A stretch of DNA of 64,000 nucleotides, taken from Corallochytrium limacisporum. Taxonomy: Eukaryota > Opisthokonta. How positions within the stretch are numbered: position 1 is the first letter of the stretch; the number at the start of each line of letters is the position of its first letter. Below are positions 63,277 to 64,000 of this stretch, piece after piece. The stretch is from positions 1 to 64,000 of the forward strand of contig PDIP01000009.1 in the NCBI GenBank assembly GCA_002811645.1. The letters are read 5' to 3'. The notes below the pieces were generated by a model. The model worked only from the letters and a program-made list of their open reading frames with translations, searched no databases and was not told the DNA's origin. The translations under genes were made by a program, and so were the position numbers.

Positions 63277-64000
63277 GGTGCTTAGAATCTACTGTTCATT
63301 CATTTCTCGCACATGATCAGCATTAAACCCCACCCCGAGGCTTATTTACAAATACCGATGACATGATTGGGGGAACACTACGACTCGTTTTCGAATGCTT
63401 TACTTTCCTCCTGAGTAGATATTCTGCCACGTTGTCGCCAAAATTCGGACTCTATGGTCAAAAATCTTTTGTAGCACCAATCACAAGCCGAGCATCTGAA
63501 GCAACCCCCTAAGATATTGCATAAAGGCCAGCCAGCCTTTTCAGGTCTATCCCTGGACGTTGCCTTGCGTCCGAATCTCTTTCTCGCGCGCCCCCTGCAA
63601 GCACCCATCACTTCGAGTCCGCAACCACCGCGAAATGGAACCCCCTCCGCTTCTTCCTTTTTCCCGAGGGTGTTATCCTCTGGACCTTTTGCTTCCACCT
63701 TCTCGGGCCCCAATTCGCCCATTGTGCGGCTATTACGCCGCGATGTCTTTGACTGGGTCCCTCGGTGGCCTCCTGTGTTTCACTGGGAGAAAGCGGGAGA
63801 AATTGTCATTCCACTCTGGCAGTGCAGGCTTTGGCTGGGCCGTACCCGTCTAACTTCCACGCCTCCCCCCCCCCCCTTGCCTCCACCTCGGGGCGGAACG
63901 GTGGAGCCCTCCCGTGCTCGGCCCCTGCGTGCTGCGTGGTGGCAATTTTGTATGCACAGGCATACCGCAGGGGCAAGGGGGCAAGACTATGGCCTGGGAG
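63277..64000. other. Right-edge spacer
   Basis: 724 bases upstream of the armadillo/SPRY gene, ending at the window edge. It contains a C12 tract at 63865-63876. No gene is recognised. Confidence 0.55.

Noticed and set aside
1-64000. Prokaryotic features: operons, Shine-Dalgarno sites, CRISPR arrays
   Set aside because: The gene content, spliceosomal intron and targeting signals are eukaryotic; no spaced direct repeats of CRISPR type were seen.
1-64000. tRNA or rRNA genes
   Set aside because: A few GTTCGA-like B-box fragments occur, but none has a matching A box and acceptor stem by eye; a tRNAscan-SE run would settle this.

Overview
The window is eukaryotic nuclear DNA from a draft assembly (three N gaps at 10857-10963, 26572-26789 and 42546-42688). 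It carries about 18 intact protein-coding genes, almost all single open reading frames, plus one clear spliceosomal intron (84 bases, in a SEC61B gene). The gene set is opisthokont and leans holozoan: a TAO-type STE20 kinase, a FERM-domain protein, a BAAT/ACOT-family acyl-CoA hydrolase, an animal-like ferritin, DUSP11, PITHD1, GPATCH4 and an RP2-like ARL3 GAP. With so few introns and short spacers, a unicellular relative of animals of the Corallochytrium kind is my best guess. That placement is inference, not something the sequence states.

Layout. Positions 1-17.6 kb are gene-poor: only two genes, a pair of bacterial-type OPT-family transporters (4.6-6.8 kb and 13.1-15.2 kb) that are clear duplicates. 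A diverged ~90-bp sequence is conserved upstream of both. Homopolymer C tracts, simple repeats and a gap-flanking duplication fill the rest. From 17.7 kb onward the region is gene-dense, with many convergent and divergent pairs: FERM(+), DUSP11(+), TBC Rab-GAP(-), PITHD1(+), mitochondrial DNA polymerase gamma(-), peroxisomal acyl-CoA hydrolase(+), ferritin(+), importin-11(-), GPATCH4(+), ABCE1(-), TAO kinase(+), SEC61B(+), a broken axonemal dynein heavy chain remnant(+), prohibitin-1(-), RP2-like(+), pyruvate dehydrogenase phosphatase-like(+), and a large membrane-anchored armadillo/SPRY protein(-).

The genes are mostly independent housekeeping units rather than a pathway cluster. Themes are mitochondrial maintenance (POLG, PHB1, PDP-like), RNA and ribosome biology (DUSP11, GPATCH4, ABCE1), transport (OPT pair, IPO11, SEC61B, TBC) and cytoskeleton or cilium (TAOK, RP2-like, dynein relic). 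Starts favour an ATGG context, often with A at -3.

The most interesting items are: the frame-shattered dynein heavy chain C-terminus lying about 2.7 kb from an apparently intact ciliary-type RP2 gene; the very large POLG (2065 residues) with long N- and C-terminal extensions; the duplicated bacterial-type OPT genes with a shared distal upstream element; and the TM-ARM-SPRY-SPRY protein.
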